A stretch of 64,000 nucleotides of DNA from Hibiscus mutabilis (lineage: Eukaryota; Streptophyta; Magnoliopsida; Malvales; Malvaceae), in NCBI GenBank assembly GCA_019671005.1, contig CM033719.1, forward strand, positions 27,020,750 to 27,084,749, given 5' to 3'. Both the position numbers and the translations under genes were made by a program. Shown here in pieces: positions 10,743 through 23,109 of the stretch (its first letter is position 1; each line of letters starts with the position of its first letter). The notes beneath the pieces are model-generated. The model had not been told where the DNA came from. It did not search any database and saw nothing but the letters and a program-made list of their open reading frames with translations.

Positions 10743-12967
10743 TCACATGCCTACGACTCGCTGTATGTCCACCATCAGGTTGGCGTAATATTGGTCCTTA
10801 TCCTGCACCATCTGGACAGCGTCACGCAGTCTCCTTTGCCAATAAATGTCCCCTCCGGCTGCGGCCTCTTCGAATACACTGATTCTTTCCTTATAATCTT
10901 CAACAGTCGCTTCAAGGGACTTAATTCGGGTTCGTAACGTGCCTACTTCGCGTTCTCTTTCTTGTAGCTCAGTGAAGCCATTCCTCTGACAGTAAGTTCG
11001 AAATGAGTGTTCTACTTCTGCCACCTTTTCTCCCAACTCGACATTTTGACTTCGGCTCTGATCCAGACTTTGGATACTGTCGTAGTACAACTTTTTCATC
11101 TCTAACGGTCTATTCCGGCTACTCATAGACCTTTTTTTCCAAGCGGTGACGTTTTCTCTCTCATAGTTGACCGCTTGTTTTCCTTTGCTAATTTCTTGCC
11201 TAGTTCTTTCATTTTCTTGGTCAATGGCCTTCTTGAAGGACTGTCTTTCTTCATCAATAGCCAATCGGCAGCTTTCTATCTCCTTCTCGATCGCTCTCTT
11301 GCTGATTTCTCATTCTTCTTCCATCAAACGGATACCATTCATTCTTTCCTTTTCCACGGCTACAAACAGACTTCGGCCGGCCTTCTGTATTTTTGCTTGA
11401 AGTAGGAGGGTATCCTTTTCGTAAAGAGCGTTCTTATCGCTCAAATCCGCATTTAATTTCTTTAACTGTCTAATGATCCCATCCCGTTTGTTGGGTATCC
11501 TAAGCTTGCTTTATAGAGCTCACTCGCATGTTGAGTCTGTTGGGTGTCCATTTTCCTCTTAATTTCTTCGAGTTCATTCCGTAAGATATCGGCTTCAGAC
11601 GGTACCACCCTTGTAAGCTCCTCAAGCGACACCACTGGTCCTTGATCGGATTCGGGAATCACATTATTAACCCTCAAACGTCTCCAAAGATCATAGTCTA
11701 GGGTGGCCATGTGCTCGGTGTCTCCTTCCACCCTGATCCGGTAACAATGGTCCCAAGCCTTCATGATAGTCTGAACTTTTTCTTTGAACTCCCCTTTGAA
11801 AAGAAATTCAGTTCGGCTTAACCCGGCGGAATTGGGAATAAACTGTCGTGATCCAAATTGTCGGGACACCAAAAGCGGAACACAAGCAATCCCTATGTGC
11901 AGTCCCAACATCATCAGCCAGTTGAAATCACTGCAACTGTATAAAAAGTAATTAACTCTACCGAGCCATAGGACCCTCCATACTATGTCTTCGTCTTGAA
12001 TGTTCCTGATGAAACTAGCCCATTTTCTTGTTTTCAAGTCCTCTTGCCACTCTTTTGCTAAGTACTCTCGTAAAGGCGAAAAACCTTGGAAGGATACCCC
12101 CAGTAGGTCCCTCGTCGGTGTCTTCCACATGTGGCTCTGAATCCATACCTGTAACAGTTGCGCACATCCTTGAAAACATCCTTCTTCATGCTTCTGACTG
12201 GCATTTAAAGAAATAAAGGTCTCGCCCAAGATTGATGGTACTGGGTTTGCTCGCCGTTTTATACGCTCAAACAGATCTAGAATGGCTACATCAATGTTTC
12301 CAAGAATTCTTAGAAAGATCACCAACCCATATATTCCCAAGGCAAGCATGTCTATCTTTTTCTCCTCATCCGGATGTGCAGGTAGGATGTCTCGAATGTT
12401 CTCCCATGCAAATACTGTATTGTCTCCTCGAAGTCGGATCAAGCCATTAACCCAATCGTCACTCATTTCGGTAAAAGTTTTGAGCTTTGAAGTGTAATTC
12501 TGATTCCTCGGAGGTTTCGCGTAAATCCAATCTTTCTGAACATTTTTCTGATTAAGTAAGGCGGTATATTCTTCTACTGTGGGCATCATGTCCTGTCCAT
12601 TGAAGGTGAAGTAGCAAAAGCCAAGATTCCAGAACTGAAAAATGGCTCGGAGTAGGGGCTGGTTGACCCGAATGTATAACAATTGTGCAATGTCGCCATA
12701 ACTATCACATAACCTATCTTGTAATCTCTGGTCCCATCCTTCCAAGATACTTTGAAGATCCCATAAGTTATTATGTTGAAGACTCACATAGGTGTACCCT
12801 GCTATTACGCGCTCGCTTGGTAAACTGTCCCCTTGGGCCTTCTGGTTGACCTCTGACCAATGTCTGACTGACAAGTTAAACTCTTCTTTCCTAAGACATC
12901 TTTTTTCCATGGTGAAAGACTTTCTAATCGGGCAAACCACTTGATCCAGTACCTTTATGTGATGCAA
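10743..12967 (-). pseudogene. ORF1 of the Tat/Ogre element (DUF7745-like protein with coiled-coil tail)
   Basis: A 501-codon frame at 11462-12967 resembles the plant retrotransposon ORF1 family (DUF7745-like). It has a helical region with LLYIRVNQPLLRAIFQFW, then FTFNGQDMMPTVEEYTALL, then a second half with WRVLWLGRVNYFLYSC and LLGLHIG-like blocks. Downstream, in other frames (10743-11264 and the short stretch to about 11460), a long Glu/Lys/Arg-rich coiled coil runs to a stop after DIQRVVGM. A frame change near 11470 and a stop near 11310 separate the parts. The function of this protein is not established. It is the longest intact frame of the element. Confidence 0.8.
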
Positions 12968-13565
12968 ATGTAATAATGCATGAAAAAAAATAGAGCAAAA
13001 GAAGACAAGTCAGTACCGGATAGAATTAATAAATACATAAATAAAAAGATGAATTAAATAAGGTAAACAGACAAAACAACCCTATTTATCCTTCTAAGAC
13101 ACCTAGGTTATCTGCATGGCTCTACCAGGGTGGGTTTCTATGTTCTCTATATGCAGTTTTGGTTCTAGGAGGTACCCGAACTGTCCTTACTGTCCTCTAC
13201 TAAGAGTAGCAAGGCCCCCGATCATCACCCATTATAGGCTCCTCTCAACCGGGTTCAATTCAGGGGGACCCATTCACTTATGTCTGCACGAAGGAATGAT
13301 ATCCTTACGAAACCATAAGGTACTCGAGCCCCGAAGGTACTTGCTAGGCCTACACGGGAGAACGATATCTCCACGAAAGCATTAGCGTTTTACCCCCACT
13401 TAAAAAAATGGGTTTATATGCCAAACTTTAAATGCGTTAAAATAAACGTGCACTTATAACCAAATTTTAATTTAATCGTCATTTTAATCTGGAACATCTA
13501 ATATTAATAAAGCGGTAATTATTTTAAAAAGCTCGACTCTCTTTTTGTTTTTTTTAACAAAAAAT
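12968..13565 (-). other. 5' leader of the Tat/Ogre element
   Basis: Non-coding stretch between the PBS and ORF1. It is GC-richer at 13100-13400, with blocks such as CACGAAAGCATT and CTTACGAAACCATAAGG that look like repeats of one another. At 13433-13528 it holds a reverse-complement copy of LTR sequence (see the separate repeat entry). Confidence 0.65.
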
Positions 13566-13920
13566 GGTCCCCAGCGGAGTCGCCATCTGTAGCGATGTCC
13601 GTTTCGCTAAAAAACAGGGTTTTCGAAGTGTTTGTGGTTTTTCGGATAAAAAATATTTATTCCGTGGAGGTTTTAAAAATACCGTATTTTATTTAAAAAT
13701 GAGGAGTCGCCACCGGCCACTTAGGTAGGCCGGACACCATAAAACCAGAGATTTGAAAACTATTGAGTTCGGGAGTCGGTTACTGATGGGGAAGGATTAA
13801 CACCCCCACACCGCCCAAAATTGATACTTTAATAATTACCGCTTTATTAATATTAGATTTTCCGGATTAAAGTGACGATTAATTTAAAATTTGGTTATAA
13901 GTGCGGGTAAATTTTAAAGG
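13433..13920. repeat. Inverted repeat bracketing the PBS and LTR junction
   Basis: The arm 13433-13528 in the leader is closely matched by the reverse complement of 13827-13920 inside the LTR. Shared blocks include CACTTATAACCAAATTTTAA and TCTAATATTAATAAAGCGG. The roughly 300-base loop contains the LTR end and the primer-binding site. In the element's RNA the two arms could pair and present the PBS in a loop. Confidence 0.85.
13566..13585 (-). promoter_or_regulatory. Primer-binding site of the Tat/Ogre element
   Basis: The minus strand reads TGGCGACTCCGCTGGGGACC two bases inside the 5' LTR. The TGG start would pair with a tRNA CCA end. This sequence type is characteristic of Ogre/Tat elements; a tRNA-Arg primer has been proposed for such elements, but I cannot confirm the tRNA here. 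Confidence 0.88.
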
Positions 13921-16202
13921 CCCCGTTATCCGAGAGTAAACGCCCAACCACTATCACTACGCCTGATACTGGCCCCGTTTACGCTCGGATAAAAGGGCAC
14001 CACGTTGATAATTTATATTCCATTATGCAATCTTAGAGAAATAACTTGGAAACATACATTCGCATTGACATAGTAAAGGACAAAATAAATAAAAAAACAT
14101 GTGACACGAAAGTAAATAAACATGATAAACAACACGAACATAGCACATCATAATAACGAAGCATGGGTAAAAACATGTGGGAACAAAAACACATATTTCA
14201 AGAAGACAGACGTATTAAAAATAAAGCACAGTGTAACATATGCAAGACATAATTATATTATAATTTCAATTTCACAAATCAGAACAACATACTAATAAAG
14301 GAACTAATACCTAGCACATAGCTTACGACATAATTTACATATGAAAAATAGAGACACGGTATTATACATGACAAAAAAACATACTAGCGCATAACTTAAA
14401 AGCAAAGAGAACATACAATACATGCTAAAATACAAAACATGTCGTGTACGAGCCAACTAAAAGATCAATCGAACATGTATGATATGAATGACTGAACAAA
14501 CACATAAAAATACATAATCACCATAAACTAAACACACATATATATAAACATGAGAATACGAAACATGTACAAGAAACACGTGAGAATGCAAAAGGGCCAT
14601 ATCAACATATACGATCATAATAAATAAGCATGAATATTTAGATATGGAACAAGACTGAAATAAAAAAATGAAAACAAGAAACATAAATTAAAAGGTAAAT
14701 AAATGCGATTTAGGGACGAAATTACAAATCAGACGGAACCTAAAATGACTAAATCTGTAATTGGACCAAGGGGCATGCTCGGAGTGAAAATTTCAAAAAC
14801 GCGGTGGGACTGGTGAGGTAATTTCGCCATTTAAAAACTGATTCAATTTAATCCAGGGGTCGGATTGCAATATTTTAAAATATAAGGAGGACCAGGGTTG
14901 TAAATATCCCCTACGGCAAGACAAATGAAAATATCAAAAACGCGGGAGGATTTATTGCAGAATTTCACCATTTCACAAAATAAAATGCCTATAAAATCCC
15001 CTTTTCTTGCCCGAACTCAAATTTTCCCTCATTTTTCTTCAAAACCAGTTTTTATAATAACCCATCTTCTTTTTTCTCTCAACGCAACCATCCCAACCCT
15101 TCAATGAACCCAGAAATCGGTGACCATCCGCCGTCCTCTCCATCGCCGACCGCCGCTAGTCAGCGCCGGTGAACCAAAAGAAACACCCAAAACAAGCCTC
15201 GTTTCAAACCGAACCCAAATCTAAACTTAGATTTACACTAAGACTCATGTTTTTGCCTATATCTGAACAAATACGAAGTGAAAAAAATGTTTTTTTGTTT
15301 AACCGAAATGAAACCAAAAGGGACCTCCCTCTCCTTTCAGTTCACCATGTTCAGTTTTGGAAACTGAGGCGGCTTGTCACTGGTGAGGGGAGACCCGTTG
15401 ACGACGAGGGTAACAAATCTATATATCTCTCCCTTTTTGTTATCACTTCTTATTTTTATTGTATATGCATGCAAGGAAGTAAGAAAAAGAAAGAGAGGTT
15501 ACCACTGAAACTTGGTGCTTCTTTTTTTTTTGGTAACTGATTACAACTGACTCCTAATCTTTGTTTCTTGAGTTACATATATTCTTCCCCTTTTTTAGAC
15601 TAGTACATAAGATATAGTCTTTTTGATCTGATTTTTCTGATGCCTTTTCATTTTCGTGTCCTTGGCGTGCCCGGCCATGCTTGGTGGTTGGTACGGCCGG
15701 TATGGGGAGCGGCGTGGTGGAGGTGACCATTCGGTTGCGCAGACTGGCGTCTCGGGGGATGAGGTGATTATTACTGCCAGAATCGTTCCTATCCGTTGGA
15801 TCAGATCTGATCTAATGGTTAGGATCGCTCGACGATCATATGGCTGAGATGAGACATCGAAAATGATGTAGTGGTCCAGGATCGCGCCACATGGCCTGAA
15901 GAAGATGACCGGTCTTGCACGTGTCTCACACGCGCGAGTGGAGAATCCAACAGCCCGCGCGTGGACTTCACACGGTAGATGAGGGGTCTTTATGCTTCAA
16001 TTGTGGCCGTTGGATCCAGATCTGATCCAACGGCCCTCGTGTAGCTGCACAAGATAAAAGGATGACATCAGGGCTCTATTATCTGATGTGGGTTAGGATT
16101 TCTTAGGATGTGGGCTGGCCGGTTTAGGCCTGATGTAAAAAATTTGGGTTTTAATGGACTAGATATTTAATTAATTTTTGGGTTTTGATATTCTTTCTAT
16201 TT

Positions 16203-16276
<74 letters not shown>

Positions 16277-16622
16277 GTATATATACATACATGCCAGCAC
16301 ATACGTACATGGACACAGATACGTATATAGCATACACATACATACTTACTTACGTACACATACATACAATTATGACAACACATTCGCACACGACCACACA
16401 TATAATAATACATACAAATCATGCAATACTCATTCGTATACATAATAATAAGGATTTTAATAATATACATATGCAGATAATTACTAAGGCATACATAACA
16501 CATCACACACTTTTTACGTACATTACAATATATTACGTATACATACAACGGTACTATGTACATTATTACACTAACGTAAATTAAAGCGATGTTTATACAC
16601 TGGATAAAAATGGGTGATTACA
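13588..16622 (-). repeat. 5' LTR of the large Tat/Ogre element (complete, about 3.0 kb)
   Basis: The plus strand begins TGTAGCGATG and ends GGGTGATTACA, so the minus-strand LTR is TGTAATCACCC to CATCGCTACA with TG...CA ends. Positions 15140-16622 match the partial LTR at 1-1419. The PBS adjoins one end. It contains a long TAA microsatellite (16203-16274) and a near-palindrome centred on AGATCT at about 16008-16034. Confidence 0.93.
16203..16274. repeat. (TAA)n microsatellite inside the LTR
   Basis: More than twenty uninterrupted ATA/TAA units. The sister LTR at 1064-1076 has only about five, so the array expanded (or the other contracted) after insertion. The tyrosine or asparagine runs it would encode are artefacts. 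Confidence 0.97.
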
Positions 16623-17079
16623 AAGTTCAATGAAAATAATTTTGGTGCATGCACCAAAAAAGATAGAAGAAGATGATCAAAGCCAAGGAAGATTGGGGGC
16701 ATCCCCATAAAACAAGACCGAAAGCTCAACATGTGGTTAGGGGCATCCCTTTGAGGGGCAAAAAAATCATTTACACATTCACTAAGATCATTTGGCATCA
16801 AGTGCATACATCATAGATTCATACGAGTTCTCATGCATTAAACATGCATTAGGCATAAGGTTAGAGGCATACATCATGCATTCATTTTTGGCTGGAACAC
16901 ATAAACAGGTCCAGGAAAAAAGACCGAGAAACCTCAATCATGGGGGCAACAAAATGATGATCAACCACTAGCTTTGAAGAAGGCCGAATATGCAGACAAG
17001 CTCAAACGTCCAGCTTCATGGCAAAATTTTGAACATTTACTAATTAATGTTCTTCTTCATTTTTAGATTTTGCGCTACC

Positions 17080-20060
17080 GTTGATGGTGCAACAGATTAA
17101 AGTTTTCTCTAGATCTCGACTCTTCACCAGTGATGTAGCAGATACTACTTTTTTCCCGATCTCGCCTCTTGTCAGTGGTGTTGCAAGATCAAATTTCCCT
17201 CCGGATCTTATCTCTCCGTTAGTGGTGTAGCAGATCCTACTTTTCCCATATCATGCCTCTCTGACGGTGATGTGGTAGATCAAATTTATGAAGATCTTGC
17301 TTCTCTGTCGGTGGCGTAACAGATCAAGTATTTTGTGGGTTATGCCTCCATCATTGGTGGTAAACCAACTTAGCTCATATCTTGTCTCTCCGTTAGTGGT
17401 GTAGCAGATCCTACTTTTCCCATATCTTGCCTCTTCATAGGTGGTGTGGTAGATCAAATTTCTAAAGATCTTGCTTCTCCGTCGGTAGCGTAATAGATCA
17501 AGTATTTTGTGGGTTATGACTCCGCCAGTGGTGGTAAACCAACTTAGTTCAGATCTTGTCTCTCCGTCAGTGGTGTAGCAGATCAAACCCTATCCAGGTC
17601 TTTCTTCTTCGTTGGTGTCACAGCTAGACCAAACTTTTTCCTTAGATATTATATCTTTCTAAGAGTTGTAACTAAAAAAGCAAAAAAATCAAAAAGAAAT
17701 AAAAATTCAAAAAAATAATAAAAAAAGATCAAAAAAGAAAAAAAGAAAAATTCAAAAAAATTAAAAATCAAGAAAAATAAAAAAAAAATCAAAGCTTCAT
17801 CCTCCAATCATACCCCTTCGTTGATGGAATGGTTAGGTCGAGTTATTATCATCCGATCTAGTTCCTTCGTTGATGGTGTAGCCAGGTCCGAGTCGCTTTC
17901 ATCCGGTCTTGTTCCTCCATTAATGGCGTGACAAAGGCCGGAGTTACAAATATCAAATCCTGCCTCTAGCGTTAATAGAGAAGTTAGGTATAAATCACAG
18001 TTGTCCCGTCCAGCCTCTTGCGTTGATGGAATGGTTGTCTCAAAGTTGTTTTCATCCGGTCTTGTTCATCTGTTGATGGTGTAACAAGGTTTAAATTACA
18101 GATATCCAATTTCACCTCTTGTGTTGATGGAGAGGTTGAGTCCAAGTTATCCGATCCTATCCCTCTGTTGATGGTATGGTTGGGTTCAAGTTATTAATCA
18201 TTCTTACTCCGTCTTTGAGGGCGTAGAAAGGTCCAAGTTGTTGTTCATTCATGCTCCTCCATTGATGGTGTAGTAAGGTTTGAGTTGCTAATATCCAGAT
18301 TCTGCTTCTCCGTTGATGGCGTGGTAGAATCCAAGTTACCTGATCTGGTCCCTCTATTGATAGTGTGGCTGGGTTTACGTTGTCGTTCGTTCTTAGTCTA
18401 CCGTTGAGGGCATATTAAGGTCCAAGTTACTATTTATTCACGTTCCTCCGTTAATGGTGTAGTAAGGTTTGAGTTCCTGTTATCCAGATTTTGCCTCTCC
18501 GTTGATGGTGTAGTAGAGTCTAATCTATTCGATCTTGTCCATCCGTTGATGGTGTGGCCGGGTTCAAATTATTGATTGTTCTTACTCCGTCTTTGAGGGC
18601 GTAGTAAGGTTTAAGTTACTATTCATTCCTCCTCCTTCGTTGATGGTGTAGAAGGTTTGAGTTGTTGTTACCCAGATTCTACTTCTCCGTTGACGGCATG
18701 GTAGAATCCAAGTCTAAGCTATTCGATCTCGTCCCTCCGTTGATGGTGTGGCCAGGCTCAAGTTATTGATTGTTATTACTCCATCGTTGAGGGCATAGTA
18801 AGGTCCAAGTTGTTGTTCATTCTTGCTCCTTCGTTGATGGTGTAGTGAGGTTTGAGCTGTTGTTATTCAATTCTGCTTCTCCGTTGATGGTGCGGTAGAA
18901 TCCAAGTTACTAAAATCTAATTTTGTCCTTCCTTTGATGGAGTGACTAAACAAATATGCCAAATTTCGATCCTGCCTCTTCGTCGGTATTGTAGCTGGAT
19001 CAAAACTTTCACCTTTAGACCGTGCCTCTTCGTCAGTGTTATAGCTTGGTTGAATTATGGTCTTGCCTCTTCGTCGGGTGTTGTAGCTGGACCAAAATTT
19101 ACTGACTTCCGATCTTGCCTCTTCATCGGAGTTGTAGCTGGATCAACCCTACTGACTTCAGACCCTGCTTCTTCATCGGTGTTGTAGCTAGATTAAACCT
19201 TTACTGACTTCAGGTCTTGTCTTTTCGTCGGTGTTGTAGCTGGACCAAATCTACTGACTTTCAGATCTTGTCTCTTCGTCGTGCTATAGCTGGATCAACC
19301 TTACTGACTTCTGACCATGTCTCTCCGTCGGTGTTGTAGTTGGGTCAACCTTTACTGACTTCCGGTCTTGCCTCTTCGTCGGTGTTGTAGCTGGACCAAA
19401 TCTACTAATTTCTGATCCTACCTCTTTATCGGTGCTGTAGCTGGATCAACCCCATTGACTTTAGACCTTGCCTCTTCGTCAGGTGTTGTAGCTGGGACAA
19501 ATTTACTCTTTCAGATCATGTCTCTTCGTAAGAGTCCTAGCTAGATCAGACATCAAAATTTACCAACTTTCGATCCTGCCTCTTCGTCAGTGTTGTAGCT
19601 GGATCCAAAACTTTTTTAACAAGTCCGACAAAAATGTTTGCACAACGTGCTTAAACACGATAAAGTTTAAGAAAATGGATAATTCAAATGTCCATCAAAA
19701 ATCCATTTTCATGAATGGCCGAAGAAAAATAAATCCTTTGAAAAATCCAATGTCATGATTGGTATAAACTGATTGTACCATAGGGAATGGTACAACTAGC
19801 CCGGAGCAAACGGCTACTGGTAAAGGCAACTTAAAAATGTTAATCCCTGTGCATTTGGGAAAATACAAAAGAAATTCTGTATCAAAATTTACCAACTTCC
19901 GGTCCCGCCTCCTTGTTGGTGTTGTAGTTGGGCCAAACCTTCATCTTTTGATCCTACGTCTTCGTTAGTGTTGCTGTTGGATCACGTTTTGCAGACCTTG
20001 TCTCTTAGTCAGTGTTGTAGCTAGGTCAAATTTTCTTTAGGCATTACGTCATCGTTAGAG
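17080..20060 (+). repeat. About 3 kb of degenerate tandem repeats
   Basis: Divergent units of roughly 55-90 bases share the core GCCTCTTCGTCGGTGTTGTA, followed by a variable GCTGGATCAA-like phrase. Sub-blocks differ: 17100-17640 has a GTGGTGTAGCAGATC form, 17800-18940 a CTCCGTTGATGGTGTGG form, and 18950-20060 a TTCGTCGGTGTTGTAGCTGG form. A low-complexity A-rich insert lies at 17660-17790 and unrelated sequence at 19620-19880. Position just before the PPT matches the 3' UTR arrays of Tat/Ogre elements. Confidence 0.85.
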
Positions 20061-20268
20061 TCGTAGCAAGCCAAGCTCGTTTTGTCTCCTCCAACGGATT
20101 GCCTCAGATTTTTGTCTTCCTCAACGAATCCTTCATTTTGAAGAGCGAAAAAGAAGATCAAGAGAAGCCCAAGGAAGAAGCGGTGGCAAGAGAAAAGGAA
20201 CCCAAACCCCACTGGACATAAAATGGTTACTATTTTGTCTTTGCCCTATTTCTATTATACATCAATGC

Positions 20269-20283
20269 GCAAAGAAGGGCAGC
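20269..20283 (+). promoter_or_regulatory. Polypurine tract of the second Tat/Ogre-like element
   Basis: GCAAAGAAGGGCAGC lies directly before the LTR start. It differs from the PPT of the first element by only a few bases, which fixes the orientation of this remnant as plus. Confidence 0.8.
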
Positions 20284-22462
20284 TATAGTGCCCATTTTCT
20301 GTCTGGGCTTAGTCCGATAAAAAATATCCAACAGCCCAAACCCGTTTCTTTAAAAAACCCATTTACAAAAAATAAACCAAACCCATATCCAATAATTAAC
20401 CCCTCAGACCCAATATTACAAGATTAACGTTATATCCCTAAACCTAAAAAACCCTAGATTTTAAAACCCTAATCCTCTTAAACTCTGCAGCCGCCGCCGC
20501 CCCTCACGCCCAATCATCTGTGCGCCTGGCCACCACGCGCGGCGTCAATGGCCATGCTCGCCACCGCCACCGGCCACTTGACTGCCACCACGCCCACTTG
20601 GCCTGTGCCACCGCCCAATCCAAACCTGAAAAGCAAGGAAATACATTATGTCATATCTGAAAAACAACTTGCATGTATTTTTTATCTTTATTTTAGGGTT
20701 ATAAAAACCCCAAATCAGATGTAATCGTGGAGGTTTTTTTTAATAGAAAAAAAAGTTTGAGGATTCGAATATATAAAAAAAGGATTCGAAAAGCAAAAAA
20801 AGAGGGAGTTTCGGATGTAAAAAAAGGAATTCAAATATTTTTTAGATTTACATATCGAGAAAAAAAAAAAAAAGAGGGAGAATATTTGAAATAAAAAGGT
20901 AAAAACTATAAACATACCTTTGTTTTTTTCATTTTAGATCTACGCGAATAGAGGCTTCTTTTGAGAATCCGACTTCGGATTCGAGTTCCGCACGTTGTAA
21001 GGGATCAAAAAGTCACCGACTTTTCCCTTTACGGCCGCCGAAGACGGTGGCGACCGCCACCAGCAACCAGCGGCCACGACAGCAATGGTAACCGGCCGGG
21101 CAGTGCAGAAGATTTGGATATGCTCTCTGTGTTTTTAAAATGAATGGGATAATGAATTTTTTTGGTTGAATATTAAGTTATATACAAGATTAAAATTAGT
21201 GAGAAATTGCACACTAAACCCCTCCGCCCCGGCCCATTTTCTATTCCTGGCCTGCCGCATGGTAAACTACTCACATGGTCCCTCTTAGTTTTTCTATTTT
21301 TTTTCAATCTCACCCTTGTCTGCTTTTAATTCTCTTAAATTGTCTCCAAATTGCATTTTATTTTTAATTCGATCCATAATTCAAATAATTTAAAATGAAA
21401 ATAGGTTCTTTGACTTGCCTTTTTATTTATTATTATTTTTTAATGCTGACTTTATTCCTTTTTAAACCTGATTTATTATTCCTTTTTTTATCATTTTAAT
21501 TCTGCTTTGATTCCCTTTTTTATTTCCCCCCCCCCCTTTTAAACCTGTTTAACGTTATAAGTGATTTTTTTTTATGGTTTGTATATTCACGTATATCATA
21601 TATGTATATTAGCTGTACTTGCTTTCCTTTTTGTGTACATAATATGTTTTTAAATAATGTACGGGGGTTTATTTATTAGCTTTCTTTCTTTGTTTTTTAT
21701 ACATGATATGCTATTTTATATTAAATTTTAATATGTTTATATTATTTTGTATATATATGGTTATTATTACTTTTATGATTATTTTCATTAATATATTTAC
21801 TATATTATGTATATTATATTATATTTAAAATATTATAAGATATGTGTATATTATTATTATTATTATTATTTTGCTATATAATATATGTGCATTATAATTT
21901 ATATGTATATTATATTATTAAACTTGTATATATTTTTTGCTTATTTTATTTCGATATATTTTTCTAAACTCGGTTCATTTAAGGGAATATTTTCCACTTT
22001 ATTTCGGAATCCGACTAGGAAGTGACATCCTGACTCATTCAGGTGTCATCTTCCTCGGTTTCGTAAATAAGGAAATGTTCTCCTTAGTCGGTCTTTTGGG
22101 GATTAAATTTTGAATTAAAAATTGAATCTTTGTTTTCTTGCAATGACAACACTTAATCAACACGGTACTAATTTTGGGTGTTGTGGGGTGCTAATCCTTC
22201 CCCACACGTAACCGACTCCCGAACTCAAAATTTTGAATCTCTGGTTACCTTTTTATGGTGTCTGGCCTACCAAAGTGGTCGGTGACGACTCCATCCATTT
22301 TCCAACTTTCACATTTGCCACGATTTTTCATTTTTAAAATATTTAAGGTGTTCTGTTAGGAGCGTCATCCCAATCTCCGGGTGACGCCTCCTTTGACTCC
22401 GTAAACACATTTTTTTCTTAAAACATCTATTTTTCGTAAAGGGTAAAACCCCTGTTACGACA
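20284..22462 (+). repeat. 3' LTR of the second Tat/Ogre-like element (about 2.2 kb)
   Basis: It starts TATAGTGCCC (expected TGTAGT, one changed base) and ends CCCTGTTACGACA. Features include ACCCTAAA-type runs near 20440, a GC-rich Pro/His/Ala-coding-like segment at 20490-20630, and ATT-rich microsatellites at 21854-21871. Near the end it holds the GGTTACC and GTGTCTGGCCTACCAAAG blocks, also found reverse-complemented at 22471-22530 and, in diverged form, in the first element near 13710. No 5 bp target duplication is evident. Confidence 0.82.
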
Positions 22463-22977
22463 TAACCCCCTCTTTGGTAGGCCGGACACCGTTAAAAGGT
22501 AACCAGAGATTCAAAATGTTCGGGTTCGGGAGTCGGTTACGCGTGGGGAAGGATTAGCACCCCCACGACGCCCAAAATTGGTACCGCGTTGATTGAGTGT
22601 TGTCATTGCAAGAAAACAAAAATGTGATTTTTAATTTAAATTTTAATCCCAAACAAAAGAAAAAAAGAACGGTCTAAGGAGAGCATTTCCTTATTTACGA
22701 AACCGAGGAATATGACATATGAATGAGTCAGGATGTCACTTCCTAGCCGATATCTGAAATAAAGTGTAAAATATTCCCTTAAATGAACCGAGTTTAGAAA
22801 AATCTATATATAAAAAATGTAAGAATGATAATATAATATACATATATATAAACATAAAATAAAAATAGGTACTAAAAAAATGAAATATATATATATATGA
22901 TAATAGTAATAATACTAAACAAAAATAATATTAAATATAAGACTAATATACATGTAATATACTATACATATAATATA

Positions 22978-23023
<46 letters not shown>

Positions 23024-23072
23024 TACAAAATACCTAATATGTAATAAGAAGGTAATATATATTTATACATAC

Positions 23073-23109
<37 letters not shown>

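Larger units (their letters stand above)
1..16622 (-). mobile_element. Tat/Ogre-type Ty3/gypsy LTR retrotransposon (left LTR cut by window edge)
   Basis: Transcription runs right to left. The order on the minus strand is 5' LTR (13588-16622), PBS, leader, ORF1, gag, protease, RT, RNase H, a second RNase H, integrase, tandem-repeat 3' UTR, PPT and 3' LTR (1-1419, incomplete). An extra ORF upstream of gag, a second RNase H and LTRs of about 3 kb are the marks of the Tat/Ogre lineage. The internal domain is 12.2 kb, so the intact element would be about 18 kb. Frameshifts and stops interrupt gag and pol, so it is probably non-autonomous now. The flanking duplication cannot be tested because the left end lies outside the window. 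Confidence 0.93.
16623..20283 (+). mobile_element. 3' internal remnant of a second Tat/Ogre-like element (plus strand)
   Basis: The piece ends with a PPT (20269-20283) and an LTR that starts TATAGTGCCCATTTTCTG, closely parallel to the PPT and LTR start of the first element, so it is the 3' end of a plus-strand relative. Positions 16623-17080 have no recognised gene; they carry repeated GCAT-rich phrases (CATGCATTA, CATACATCATG). Most of the rest is a tandem array. All gag-pol sequence is missing, cut off exactly where the first element's LTR begins. Confidence 0.78.

Noticed and set aside
16171..16563. Open frames with long Tyr or Asn runs in the LTR (also 22915-23461)
   Set aside because: They are translations of TAA/ATT microsatellites and AT-rich LTR sequence, with no protein character.
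17251..17586. 111-codon frame on the minus strand
   Set aside because: It is produced by the tandem repeat units; the peptide repeats with the DNA period.
17080..20060. Possible CRISPR-like array
   Set aside because: Repeats are degenerate and of variable period without uniform unique spacers, and the genome is eukaryotic; it is a retrotransposon 3' UTR array.
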